In this document: in pieces, positions 8,792-17,314 of the stretch
How positions within the stretch are numbered: the stretch's first letter is position 1
How the letters are laid out: each line of letters starts with the position of its first letter
Origin: an uncultured SAR86 cluster bacterium
GTDB taxonomy: Bacteria > Pseudomonadota > Gammaproteobacteria > Magnimaribacterales > D2472
Direction of reading: 5' to 3'
DNA length: 34,180 bases
Assembly: GCA_902517425.1 (NCBI GenBank)
Contig: CABYCI010000010.1
Location: forward strand, 1 to 34,180
Program-made: the position numbers and the translations under genes
The notes under the pieces: generated by a model
Seen by the model: only the letters and a program-made list of their open reading frames with translations
Database searches by the model: none
Told to the model about the DNA's origin: nothing

Positions 8792-10070
8792 TTTCTTCAA
8801 GATATTTCTTAGTGAAGATTTTACCAGCACTAACACCAAACTGATCAAATGGATTGATTCCTAACATTACAGCTGTAATATATGTTCTATGCTCCCATGA
8901 AGCTATTAAATAGCCAAGAGTGTAAGCATCAATTTTATTAAGGATAAAAAGATTTACTGGTACATTACCATTAATTTTCTCTTCTTCTTTTAATAAATCA
9001 TCTGCGCCGTTTGATAAGAGTTTTGCTTGAGTTAAAGCTTGTATATATGCCAAGCTTTTTAAATTTTCTTTACATGCAATTATGTCAGCACATAAATTTT
9101 GAGTACCTTGATGTAGTAATTGAAAATAAGAATGTTGAGCTGTAGGTCCATAACCACCAAATATTATTTGACCTGTTTTATTAAATACAGAATGCTTTGA
9201 TGGTTTTTTACCGAGTGATTCCATTTCAAGCTGTTGAACATAGTCTGGGAAAGATCTAAATTTCCATATATAAGAAAGAATAACTCTACTACTTTTCTTT
9301 TTATAATTATTAAGCCAAATATCACTAAAGGCCAAGGTTTTTACAAACTTTAAATAACTATCATCTTCTTTCAGATTTATGTCAGCATGTTTGCCGCCCA
9401 TAATAAAGTTGTTTTCCCACTCAGGATTATTTTCCCAATTAGCCGCAATAGAAATATCAGACCATATAGAATATCTTCCACCAATTTCTTTATCAAACTC
9501 AATTATATTATTAATATTATATTTCTGCGCCTCTGATTTATTTGCTGTTATTGCCAAAAACTTATTTATATCGCCAGACCAATTTATAGCGTTTTTTAAA
9601 ACGGCAATTGTTTCTTCAGTTGTAAATGATTTTGAAGAAACTATAAAGATAGTTTCATTTGGATTCAGTTTTTCAGTTTTCTCAGTAAATTCCTCTAAAT
9701 CTGAGCCAGTAATGAATACATGATTTTTTTCAGTATTGCCCTCAGCTTCAATTAGCAATTTTGGCCCTTCAAAGGACCCTCCAATACCAATAGTAACAAT
9801 ATTGCTTGCAGAGTAGAATAGTTCGATGTGCTTATGATCACCAACAGTAACAGGATATTCATCTCTTAGCTTTGTATGCCATGCAGCTAAGCCTTCTGTA
9901 TTATTTACTTTTTTACCACTAAATAAATCATCTATTTTTGATAGTAGGCCAAGCTCTTCTGATTTAGCGTTAAACTCTTGATAAATTTCATGTGTGAAAT
10001 CTTTTATATAAGATTCATAACTTAATACTTCATTCTCAAAAACATAATTTGCAGAATCAATCTCGTTCAT
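8781..10070 (-). CDS. pgi: Glucose-6-phosphate isomerase, short form
   Basis: 429 aa, shorter than the 549 aa E. coli enzyme. Interconverts glucose-6-phosphate and fructose-6-phosphate in the cytosol. The phosphate-binding SIS core has IGIGGSFEGPKLL (94-106) and SSKSFTTEET (145-154). Signature 1 appears as IGGRYSIWSDISIA (196-209). The catalytic glutamate is in EMESLGKKP (E284) and the catalytic histidine in TAQHSYFQLLHQGT (H313). The catalytic lysine is K417 in NPFDQFGVSAGK, where the usual GVE reads GVS. Its ATG overlaps the pyrF stop (ATGA). The active-site set looks complete, so it is probably functional despite the short length. Confidence 0.9.
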   Translation of the reverse strand: MNEIDSANYVFENEVLSYESYIKDFTHEIYQEFNAKSEELGLLSKIDDLFSGKKVNNTEGLAAWHTKLRDEYPVTVGDHKHIELFYSASNIVTIGIGGSFEGPKLLIEAEGNTEKNHVFITGSDLEEFTEKTEKLNPNETIFIVSSKSFTTEETIAVLKNAINWSGDINKFLAITANKSEAQKYNINNIIEFDKEIGGRYSIWSDISIAANWENNPEWENNFIMGGKHADINLKEDDSYLKFVKTLAFSDIWLNNYKKKSSRVILSYIWKFRSFPDYVQQLEMESLGKKPSKHSVFNKTGQIIFGGYGPTAQHSYFQLLHQGTQNLCADIIACKENLKSLAYIQALTQAKLLSNGADDLLKEEEKINGNVPVNLFILNKIDAYTLGYLIASWEHRTYITAVMLGINPFDQFGVSAGKIFTKKYLEENGG

Positions 10071-10729
10071 TGAATACTCAAATACATATTATTGAGAGTC
10101 TTGTTAATATCATTTGATGCTGTTATCGGTCTTCCAATTACAATATAGTCTGCCCCTAGATCAATTGCTTCTTTTGGAGTCATAACTCTTTTTTGATCAT
10201 CATTTGAATGATGCAATCTAATACCAGGAGTTATCGACAATAATGATTTTCTTTTTTTAACAAGTCCTAGTTCATGAGGTGAGCTTACAACTCCATCTAA
10301 ACCTGATAACTCAGCTAAATCTAACATTTTGCTCACTTGTTCTGCAGTAGTTCTTTGAAATATTTCACTTGTATCATTATCACTAAGACTAGTTAAAGCA
10401 GTTACACCAAAGATTTTTATGTCTGTTCCCGAAACTGCTTTCATGGCTGCAGTCATCATTTCTATTCCACCGGAAGCATGTATTGTAAGCATCTTAATTG
10501 GATAAGAAATAAGTCCTTCAATAGTTTTTTTTACAGTATTAGGAATGTCATGAAGTTTAAGATCAAGAAATATATCAAATCCTTTTTCTGCAGTATAAAA
10601 AATAATGTCAGGGCCAATAGAATTGAAAGCAACGCTACCTATCTTGACCATGCATTTATCTGAATCAAGATTATCAATAATACTTGATGCTTTTTTAAAA
10701 TTATTTTCGTCAATCGCTACTATAATCAT
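10067..10729 (-). CDS. pyrF: Orotidine 5'-phosphate decarboxylase
   Basis: 220 aa (E. coli 245). Decarboxylates OMP to UMP, the last step of de novo pyrimidine synthesis. The TIM-barrel begins IIVAIDE. The catalytic D-x-K-x-x-D array is DLKLHD (56-61), and the phosphate-binding GRPITAS motif is near residue 200. PGIRL is also present. The ATG overlaps the ihfB stop by 4 bp (ATGA), so translation is likely coupled. Pairing with ihfB is not unusual among gammaproteobacteria. Confidence 0.95.
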   Translation of the reverse strand: MIIVAIDENNFKKASSIIDNLDSDKCMVKIGSVAFNSIGPDIIFYTAEKGFDIFLDLKLHDIPNTVKKTIEGLISYPIKMLTIHASGGIEMMTAAMKAVSGTDIKIFGVTALTSLSDNDTSEIFQRTTAEQVSKMLDLAELSGLDGVVSSPHELGLVKKRKSLLSITPGIRLHHSNDDQKRVMTPKEAIDLGADYIVIGRPITASNDINKTLNNMYLSIQ

Positions 10730-11019
10730 TTTTTTATCAATGCTTTAGAGGGTTTAAAGTGCATGGTAGCAGTTTCACCTAAATAGGATACTTTTTTTGT
10801 TTTAGGATTAATGAATTTTCTAGGTCTTATAAGTTTTTTTGAAAAGGTACCAAAACCTCTTATTTCAACTTTATCGTCCAAAGCAACCGATTCAATAATT
10901 GAATCTAATATAATGTCAATTGCTTGTGATATTTCTTGTTTTGTTAAATTAGGAAATTCTTTCTTTAAAGATGATTCTATATCCGAACGTGTAAAAGTTT
11001 CTTTATTCTTATTATTCAC
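10726..11019 (-). CDS. ihfB: Integration host factor subunit beta
   Basis: 97 aa HU/IHF-family DNA-bending protein. Helical N-terminus FTRSDIESSLKKEFPNL, then the conserved KVEIRGFGTFSKKL and the beta-arm RPRKFINPKTKK, which keeps the NPKT segment whose proline intercalates DNA. It ends HFKPSKAL. It lies directly downstream of rpsA (8-bp overlap), where ihfB sits in E. coli and Pseudomonas; this position is the reason for calling beta rather than HU or alpha. The arm has IN where most family members have RN. The partner IhfA is not in the window. Confidence 0.92.
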   Translation of the reverse strand: MNNKNKETFTRSDIESSLKKEFPNLTKQEISQAIDIILDSIIESVALDDKVEIRGFGTFSKKLIRPRKFINPKTKKVSYLGETATMHFKPSKALIKK

Positions 11020-12319
11020 TCAATTTTAATGAAATTCTTTCTCTTTCTGCATCAATGGCAAAAACTATACACTCTAATTTTTGATCTTTCTTATATTCAT
11101 CAAGCGCTTCTTTGGGATCATCATCTTCTGATATATCAGATAAATGAATTAATCCATCAATATCGCCCTCTAATCCAACGAATATCCCAAAATCAGTTAT
11201 TGATTTAACATTACCTTCAACTTTATCGCCTATTCCGTATTTATTAGCAAATTCTGTCCAAGGATTAGATTTTGTTTGTTTTAAGCCTAAAGATATTCTT
11301 CTTTTATCATTATCTATTTCAAGTATCATGACTTTAATCTTCTGATCCATTTCAACAACCTTCGATGGATGAATATTTTTACTAGTCCAATCTAATTCAG
11401 ATAAATGTATTAATCCTTCAATACCCTCTTCTAGCTGAGCAAAACATCCATAATCTGTAATATTTGAAACTTGTGCCTCGTAGATACCTCCGACAGAATA
11501 ATTAGATTCAACATTTTCCCATGGATCATTTTGAATTTGTTTTAGGCCTAGTGAAACTCTGAGTTTTTCTTTATCAAAACTTAAAACCTTAACATCTATT
11601 TCTTCCCCAATTGTTAAATGCTCAGATGGGTTTGTTACTCTTGACCAGGATATGTCAGTTATGTGAAGTAGCCCATCAATACCACCAAGGTCAACAAATG
11701 CACCGTAATCTGTAATATTTTTTACGACTCCTTTGATTATTTGACCTTCATCAAGATTTTTAAGTAGTTCGATCTTAACTGCTGAATTATTTTTTTCTAA
11801 TACTGCTTTCCTAGACAAGACGACATTGTTTCTTTTGTAGTCTAATTTAATAACCTTAAATTCTTGGACGGTATTTTCAATATCTGGAGCTTCTTTTACT
11901 GGTCTAACATCCACAAGTGAGCCTGGGAGAAAAGCTTTAACAACTTCTACCTCAACAGAAAATCCACCTTTAACTCTATTATGAATTTTTCCTGTAACAA
12001 ATTCTCCACTTTCGAGTGCATCTTCGAGCATTTTCCATGTCGATATTTTTCTTGCTTTTTCTCTGGAGATTCTTGTTTCTCCATATCCATCTTCAACTGC
12101 TTCAAGTGCAACTTCTACATCATCACCAACATTAATATCGGTATTACCATCATTATCTCTGAATTCATCAAGTGAGATGATGCCTTCTGATTTGAGTCCA
12201 ACGTGAACTGTTACCCAATCCTTATCAACATCTAGCACTACTCCTGAAACAATAGAGCCTTGTTTCATATCAAGTGTTTCTAAACTTTCATCAAGTAAGG
12301 TTGCAAAAGATTCTGACAT
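11012..12319 (-). CDS. rpsA: 30S ribosomal protein S1, five-domain form
   Basis: 435 aa with five S1 RNA-binding folds at roughly 19-86, 104-170, 190-260, 276-347 and 363-433; the protein stops right after the fifth. E. coli S1 (557 aa) has six. The last three repeats are very alike (ITDYGAFVDLGGIDGLLHI, ITDYGCFAQLEEGIEGLIHL, ITDFGIFVGLEGDIDGLIHL) and bind mRNA. The first two, more diverged, anchor S1 to the ribosome via S2. The Shine-Dalgarno AAGGAAT lies within the last codons of cmk, with the S1 start directly after the cmk stop. The cmk-rpsA-ihfB order is classical. S1 often autoregulates its leader, but no leader can be seen here. Confidence 0.95.
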   Translation of the reverse strand: MSESFATLLDESLETLDMKQGSIVSGVVLDVDKDWVTVHVGLKSEGIISLDEFRDNDGNTDINVGDDVEVALEAVEDGYGETRISREKARKISTWKMLEDALESGEFVTGKIHNRVKGGFSVEVEVVKAFLPGSLVDVRPVKEAPDIENTVQEFKVIKLDYKRNNVVLSRKAVLEKNNSAVKIELLKNLDEGQIIKGVVKNITDYGAFVDLGGIDGLLHITDISWSRVTNPSEHLTIGEEIDVKVLSFDKEKLRVSLGLKQIQNDPWENVESNYSVGGIYEAQVSNITDYGCFAQLEEGIEGLIHLSELDWTSKNIHPSKVVEMDQKIKVMILEIDNDKRRISLGLKQTKSNPWTEFANKYGIGDKVEGNVKSITDFGIFVGLEGDIDGLIHLSDISEDDDPKEALDEYKKDQKLECIVFAIDAERERISLKLSE

Positions 12320-12979
12320 TTATATAAATTCCTTTTTTATTAAATTTTCAGCAAAACTGAATACTTCTTCTAGTGACATGTCCGATGAATCAATTATAGT
12401 TGCATCATCAGCTGGTAAGAGTGGTGACAATTCTCTTGAACTGTCCTTTAAATCTCTTGATTCAATATCAGCTATCAGAGCGGGCATATTAACTTCTTGT
12501 CCAAGATTCTGCAACTCTATATAACGTCTTTTTGCTCTTATTTCTGGAGATGCAGTTAAGAATATTTTTAGTTTTGCATCCTTGAATACCACCGTACCCA
12601 TATCCCTACCATCTGCGACCAGTCCTTTTGAGGTATAAAAGCTTCTTTGTATATTAAATAATAAGCTTCTTACTTCTTTTTTAGAGCTAAGTTTAGATGC
12701 TGTTTTGGCAATATCTTCAGACCTAAGCTGAGAGGTTATATCTTTTTCATTATTTAAGATTTGTAATCTATCTATTTTTAGATTGAAGTTTATTTCTTGT
12801 TGAATCTTTTTGGCTATCTCAGAATGAGCTATTGCTAGATTATCAAAATATGCAAAAAGTCTATATAGAACACCGCTATCGAGAATATTTATGGAAAATT
12901 TACTTGCTATTTGTCTAGCCAAAGCTCCTTTGCCAGATGCAGAAGGACCATCTATTGTTATGACATTAATTTTTTTCAT
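12320..12979 (-). CDS. cmk: Cytidylate kinase
   Basis: 219 aa. Phosphorylates CMP and dCMP with ATP. The P-loop is ITIDGPSASGKGALA (G11 to K17). The CMP-binding region contains SGVLYR, and GRDMGTVVF with KIFLTASPEIRAKRR forms the lid and nucleotide-binding arginines. Its start overlaps the aroA 3' end by 14 bp and its stop abuts the rpsA ATG, so it is embedded in the aroA-cmk-rpsA transcript. Confidence 0.95.
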   Translation of the reverse strand: MKKINVITIDGPSASGKGALARQIASKFSINILDSGVLYRLFAYFDNLAIAHSEIAKKIQQEINFNLKIDRLQILNNEKDITSQLRSEDIAKTASKLSSKKEVRSLLFNIQRSFYTSKGLVADGRDMGTVVFKDAKLKIFLTASPEIRAKRRYIELQNLGQEVNMPALIADIESRDLKDSSRELSPLLPADDATIIDSSDMSLEEVFSFAENLIKKEFI

Positions 12980-14276
12980 TAATTTTCATACCTAATTTGG
13001 TCATTGTAGCCTTAAATCCAGGAAAAGATGTTTCTATGTTTTGGCAATTTTTTACGCTTATTCCTTTTTTTGATCTAATACCAGCAATTAAAAAACTCAT
13101 TGCTATTCTATGATCATCAAATGAATTAATATAACCATCAAAATCTACTAAATTGTCATTTCCTTCAATCAATATTCCATCATTAAACATATCATGTTTT
13201 ATTTTTAATTTATCTAAGCCATCTGAAATTGCATTCAATCTATCAGATTCTTTCACTCTTAATTCAGATGCATTTTTGATAGAGGTGAGACCTTCAGCAA
13301 AGGCAGCAGCAATGCTTAAAATTGGTATTTCATCAATTATATTAGGAATTATTTCTTCAGGAACCTCGATACCTTTTAAGTTTGAGGACTTTACTAATAT
13401 ATCTCCAGATTCTTCATTACAGATTAACTTTTGATTTTTAATTTCAATATTTGCATCCATCATAGAAAGAACTTTAATTAATCCATTTCTAGTAGGGTTT
13501 AGTCCAACGTTTTTTATCAGGACTTCTGATTGCTTAGCTATAAGGGTTGCAACAATAATAAAAGATGCTGATGAAAAATCTCCAACAACATTATAGTTTT
13601 TTTTTGGTTTTAAATTAGATTTGTTAAGTTTTATGTATCCATTTTTATTATTGGAATACTCAAGCTTTCCTCCAAAATACTCAATCATTCTTTCAGTATG
13701 GTTTCTTGTAATCTTAGGTTCATAAATTGTGATTGAATTATGTGATGCAAGAGACGCTAGCATTAGTGAAGATTTAACTTGCGCGCTTGCAATTGGCATT
13801 TTATAGACAAAGTCATTACTTATAGATGATTCTAATATTTCGATGGGAGCTTTTCCTTTATTGCTCTTTATTAATGCTCCCATCTCTTCCAATGGCTTTA
13901 TGACTCTTAGCATTGGTCTATTTGATAAAGATGAGTCTCCTATGAGCTTTGCTTTAATTTGCAATCCTGATATTAAGCCCATCATTAATCTCATTCCTGT
14001 TCCAGAATTTCCAAGGTCTAAATCCTCTAATGAGCTTTTAAAAGAATTTTTTCTTTTCTGAAGAAATACTTTATCTTCCTGTTTCTCAATTGCAGCACCT
14101 ATTTTATTGAGTGCATTTAATGTTGAATTTGGATCATGAGCATTTAAGAAACCCTTAACTTTCATGTCGCAATTTAATAGAGATCCTAAGATAACTATCC
14201 TTTGAGATATTGATTTGTCTCCAGGACATATTACCTCTCCACTTATGAACTTTGTTTTATGCGATGTTAAATTCAA
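12966..14276 (-). CDS. aroA: 5-enolpyruvylshikimate-3-phosphate synthase, class II type motifs
   Basis: 436 aa, normal length. Joins shikimate-3-phosphate and PEP in the shikimate pathway. Visible motifs: PGDKSISQR (18-26), DLGNSGTGMRLMMG (87-100), SNRPMLRVIKPL (118-129), ASAQVKSS (163-170), RNHTERM (191-197), NPTRNG (260-265), DEIPIL (315-320) and RVKESDRL (340-347). The set GDK, SAQxK, RxHxE and NxTR is the one used to define class II enzymes, many of which tolerate glyphosate. The glycine equivalent to E. coli Gly96 (here G92) is kept. The ATG overlaps the tyrA stop by 4 bp. Feeds PheA and TyrA encoded just upstream. Confidence 0.95.
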   Translation of the reverse strand: MNLTSHKTKFISGEVICPGDKSISQRIVILGSLLNCDMKVKGFLNAHDPNSTLNALNKIGAAIEKQEDKVFLQKRKNSFKSSLEDLDLGNSGTGMRLMMGLISGLQIKAKLIGDSSLSNRPMLRVIKPLEEMGALIKSNKGKAPIEILESSISNDFVYKMPIASAQVKSSLMLASLASHNSITIYEPKITRNHTERMIEYFGGKLEYSNNKNGYIKLNKSNLKPKKNYNVVGDFSSASFIIVATLIAKQSEVLIKNVGLNPTRNGLIKVLSMMDANIEIKNQKLICNEESGDILVKSSNLKGIEVPEEIIPNIIDEIPILSIAAAFAEGLTSIKNASELRVKESDRLNAISDGLDKLKIKHDMFNDGILIEGNDNLVDFDGYINSFDDHRIAMSFLIAGIRSKKGISVKNCQNIETSFPGFKATMTKLGMKINEKN

Positions 14277-15145
14277 AACTTATCTTCTTTGAAAGACTTA
14301 ATCTCATTAAGCTCATCTTTTAATATTTCAAGATGAGATAAAACATCCGGTATTTCTTTTGCTTCTGTTATAAGTTCCAGTAGATTATTTAAAGATACTT
14401 GCATGCCGGCTAAAGCTTTAATTAAATCCACTCTGTTCAAAGTAAAAATATCTCTCCACATTTCAGGATTAGAACCACTTAGTCTAAGAAATTCTTTTAA
14501 TCCACCTCCAGCATTATCAGCAACATCTAAAGTGGATAGCCTTATAGAATCGATAAGTGCATAAGAAACTAAATGCGGTAAGTGACTTGTCATTGCAAAT
14601 ATCAAATCATGCTCAGAAACTGACATATATGATATCTTCATATTAAGAGCCCCTTTCCAAAAATTTTCTACCCTATCTAAGTGTATTTGATCAGTATTAA
14701 AAGGATTACATATTACATTTTTTTTATTATTGAAAAGATTCGGATCAGCTGCACTTAATCCTGATTTATCCGAGCCAGCAATAGGATGAGAGAGAACAAT
14801 ATTATTAACATTTTCTAATTTGATATGATTCTTGACGCTAGAAGTATCAGTTATAGAAGTTCCAGTATTCCATATTAGATCAAGTTTATTTATAACTTCC
14901 AAAGTTTGTTTGGGTGGAACGGCAATTACTATTAGGTCTATGTCACTTACAAATTCTAAAGAATTGATATTCTCAAAGAATTCAATACTTTCATCAATAA
15001 CATTATTTTTTAACGCATCTTCGTAAACTGACTTATCTATATCAAAGGCTTTAACATGAATACCTTTAGATTTACATGCTAATGCTATAGAAGAGCCAAT
15101 CATTCCCAATCCGACAATTAATATATTACTAGCATTTATGTTCAT
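14273..15145 (-). CDS. tyrA: Prephenate (or arogenate) dehydrogenase
   Basis: 290 aa single-domain TyrA, without the N-terminal chorismate mutase of the E. coli enzyme and without a clear ACT domain. The NAD motif is ILIVGLGMIGSSIAL (8-22), followed by VIAVPP. The catalytic core has VLSHPIAGSDKSG and MTSHLPHLVSYAL (histidines for hydride transfer and substrate binding). Converts prephenate to 4-hydroxyphenylpyruvate, or arogenate to tyrosine. It overlaps pheA upstream and aroA downstream by 4 bp each, matching the pheA-tyrA-aroA order of Pseudomonas, where tyrA and aroA are fused. Confidence 0.92.
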   Translation of the reverse strand: MNINASNILIVGLGMIGSSIALACKSKGIHVKAFDIDKSVYEDALKNNVIDESIEFFENINSLEFVSDIDLIVIAVPPKQTLEVINKLDLIWNTGTSITDTSSVKNHIKLENVNNIVLSHPIAGSDKSGLSAADPNLFNNKKNVICNPFNTDQIHLDRVENFWKGALNMKISYMSVSEHDLIFAMTSHLPHLVSYALIDSIRLSTLDVADNAGGGLKEFLRLSGSNPEMWRDIFTLNRVDLIKALAGMQVSLNNLLELITEAKEIPDVLSHLEILKDELNEIKSFKEDKF

Positions 15146-16230
15146 GTATATTCAGGATAGGAGCCAAAATTTCTAACTATTGCTCCTGTATCGATCACAT
15201 CTTTAATGGCTAATCGAAGTTTCTGATCTTTTATATGTCCTTCGCAATCAACAAAAAAATCATGTGAATTTATATTGCCTCTTGAAGGTCTTGTTTCGAT
15301 TTTACTTAGATTAATCTTTCTTTTATCAAAAGGCTTTAGCACTGATAAAAGTGATCCCGGTTTATTTGGTGTTTGAATTAGAAATGAAGTTTTATCTTTA
15401 CCAGTTTTATTAATTTGATGTTTGCCAATTATAAGAAACCTTGTTTTGTTTTCTGAAAAATCTTGAATGTTAGTCTTAAGCAACTTAAGTTTATATTTTG
15501 CTACAGCCATAGAGTTAACAATACATAAAATGTTCTTATTATCCTTTGCGTATTTAGCAGCAACTGCAGAACTAGGCATTTCTAATCTTTTGATATTACC
15601 TAAATTCTTTTCAATCCATTTTGAACACTGTCCAAGTGCCTGAGGGTGAGAGGCTATTGCAAAAGCTTCGTCAATTTTAAATTTATTGCCTGAAGCTAGC
15701 TGATGATCAATATCTAAATTTATTTCGCCAATTATGTTTATATTCTCACTATCTGCTAAACAGTTAAGAGTTGTATTTATGACTCCTTCTGATGAATTTT
15801 CGACTGGAACAACTCCAACATTAACTTCATCATGTGTTACCTGAAAAAATACATCATCAATTGTGACTGCAGGTTTTCTTGATACTTGTGAACCAAATTG
15901 ATTATAAACTGCAGCTTCTGAATGAGTTCCCTCAGGACCAAGATAGGCAACCTTAAGAACTTCTTCTAAGGATAAACATCCTGAAATAAGCTCCTTATAT
16001 ATGGTTCTAATTTTAGAATCCGGTAATAGGCCTTTATTATTTGCTTTTAATATGTTTCGAAGTATTTTTGCTTCTCTATCAGGCTTATAAAATGAAGATT
16101 TAGGACTTACCTTGGATTTTATTTTACCAATAGCAACTGCGTGGGATGCTCTTTTTTGTATAAGTGCATAAAGTTCTTGATCAATTTTATCAATTTTACT
16201 TCTTAAGCCTTTAAGATTCTTATCAGACAT
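15142..16230 (-). CDS. pheA: Bifunctional chorismate mutase / prephenate dehydratase (P-protein)
   Basis: 362 aa in the standard three-part layout. An AroQ chorismate mutase helix bundle (LRSKIDKIDQELYALIQKRA, then KPDREAKIL) covers about 1-90. The prephenate dehydratase domain runs from about 95 (KVAYLGPEGTHSEAA, VPVENSSEGVINTTLN, KTRFLII) to 275. An ACT domain from about 283 to 357 (TSFLIQTPNKPGSLLSVL, KIETRPSRG) is expected to bind phenylalanine for feedback inhibition. The start is 5 bp after the serC stop. It provides phenylpyruvate for phenylalanine. Confidence 0.95.
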   Translation of the reverse strand: MSDKNLKGLRSKIDKIDQELYALIQKRASHAVAIGKIKSKVSPKSSFYKPDREAKILRNILKANNKGLLPDSKIRTIYKELISGCLSLEEVLKVAYLGPEGTHSEAAVYNQFGSQVSRKPAVTIDDVFFQVTHDEVNVGVVPVENSSEGVINTTLNCLADSENINIIGEINLDIDHQLASGNKFKIDEAFAIASHPQALGQCSKWIEKNLGNIKRLEMPSSAVAAKYAKDNKNILCIVNSMAVAKYKLKLLKTNIQDFSENKTRFLIIGKHQINKTGKDKTSFLIQTPNKPGSLLSVLKPFDKRKINLSKIETRPSRGNINSHDFFVDCEGHIKDQKLRLAIKDVIDTGAIVRNFGSYPEYT

Positions 16231-16235
16231 TTTCT

Positions 16236-17312
16236 TTAGCCTTGCTTTGATTCAAAATAATCCATAAATTTTATTAATTCATTCACTCCCTCTAAGGGCA
16301 TAGCATTATATATGCTAGCTCTCATTCCTCCAACTGAGCGATGTCCTTTTAGATTTAAAAGTCCATTTTCTTCAGATTCATTGAGAAATGGAGCATCTAA
16401 AGCACTATCTTTAAGTATAAAAGGCACATTCATAATAGACCTATTTGCAGGCTTTACAGGATTCGAATAAAAATTAGACTTATCAATAAAATCATATAGC
16501 TTGGAAGCTTTCATTTTATTTTGTTCTTTAAAAAAATCTAATCCTCCAGATTTTTTAATCCATTTAAAAACTTTGCCAGCAACATACCACGAGAATGTTG
16601 GAGGAGTATTAAGCATTGAGTCTGATTTAGCATGCTCAGAGTATCTGAAAAGATTTGGTAGGTTAGAATTACATTGTTCCATAAATTCTTTTTTTATAAT
16701 TACTATCGTTAGTCCAGCTGGTCCTATATTTTTTTGGGCTCCAGCATAAATCAATGAAAAATTACCAATCTCTATGGGCTCACTTAATATAACAGATGAC
16801 ATATCAGCAACTAAAGGTTTGTTTATTTTTGGAACTTCATGGATTGCATTTCCTTCAATTGTTTCATTTGGGCAATAATGAACATATGCCGCATTTTCTG
16901 AAAGTTCCAAATTTTCTAAATCTGGTGCACAAGTAAAACTATCCTTTTCTGATGAATAAATTTCTTTGATATTCATTATTTTTGAGCCTTCAATAAGTGC
17001 TTTTTTCGTCCATGATCCTGTGGTGATGTAGTCTGCTGAACCTGTTAAGTTTTTGAAATTCATTGGGATCATTGAAAACTGATGCGTTGCTCCTCCTTGC
17101 AGAAATAAGATTTCATAATTTTCAGGTATTTTAAGAATATCTTTTAAATCTTGTTTGGCATCGAGTGCTACTTTCATATAAGTGCTTGAACGATGACTCA
17201 TTTCCATAATGGAAGAGCCTGAGTCAGGATATTCAAGTAATTCAGATTGAACTTCAGAAAGAACTTCTTCTGAAATTACTGCAGGTCCAGCACAGAAATT
17301 CCATTTCCTCAT
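16236..17312 (-). CDS. serC: Phosphoserine aminotransferase
   Basis: 358 aa from the ATG at 17312; a longer frame to 17354 only adds residues read across the gyrA tail. The start is preceded by a GAGGAA ribosome-binding site formed by the last gyrA codons, 2 bp after the gyrA stop. PLP-dependent class V fold: NFCAGPAVI (5-13), SHRSS (39-43), QGGATHQFSMIPMN (72-85), the PLP lysine K194 in YAGAQKNIGPAG, TPPTFSWYVAGKV, and the C-terminal GHRSVGGMRASIYNA. Makes 3-phosphoserine for serine and also serves pyridoxal phosphate synthesis. The gyrA-serC-pheA order is conserved in Pseudomonas. Confidence 0.95.
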   Translation of the reverse strand: MRKWNFCAGPAVISEEVLSEVQSELLEYPDSGSSIMEMSHRSSTYMKVALDAKQDLKDILKIPENYEILFLQGGATHQFSMIPMNFKNLTGSADYITTGSWTKKALIEGSKIMNIKEIYSSEKDSFTCAPDLENLELSENAAYVHYCPNETIEGNAIHEVPKINKPLVADMSSVILSEPIEIGNFSLIYAGAQKNIGPAGLTIVIIKKEFMEQCNSNLPNLFRYSEHAKSDSMLNTPPTFSWYVAGKVFKWIKKSGGLDFFKEQNKMKASKLYDFIDKSNFYSNPVKPANRSIMNVPFILKDSALDAPFLNESEENGLLNLKGHRSVGGMRASIYNAMPLEGVNELIKFMDYFESKQG

Positions 17313-17314
17313 AA

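Noticed and set aside
7016-8848. Long form of uvrC starting at 8848
   Set aside because: The extra 19 residues are read inside pgi and do not match UvrC N-termini; the ATG at 8791 begins the typical sequence.
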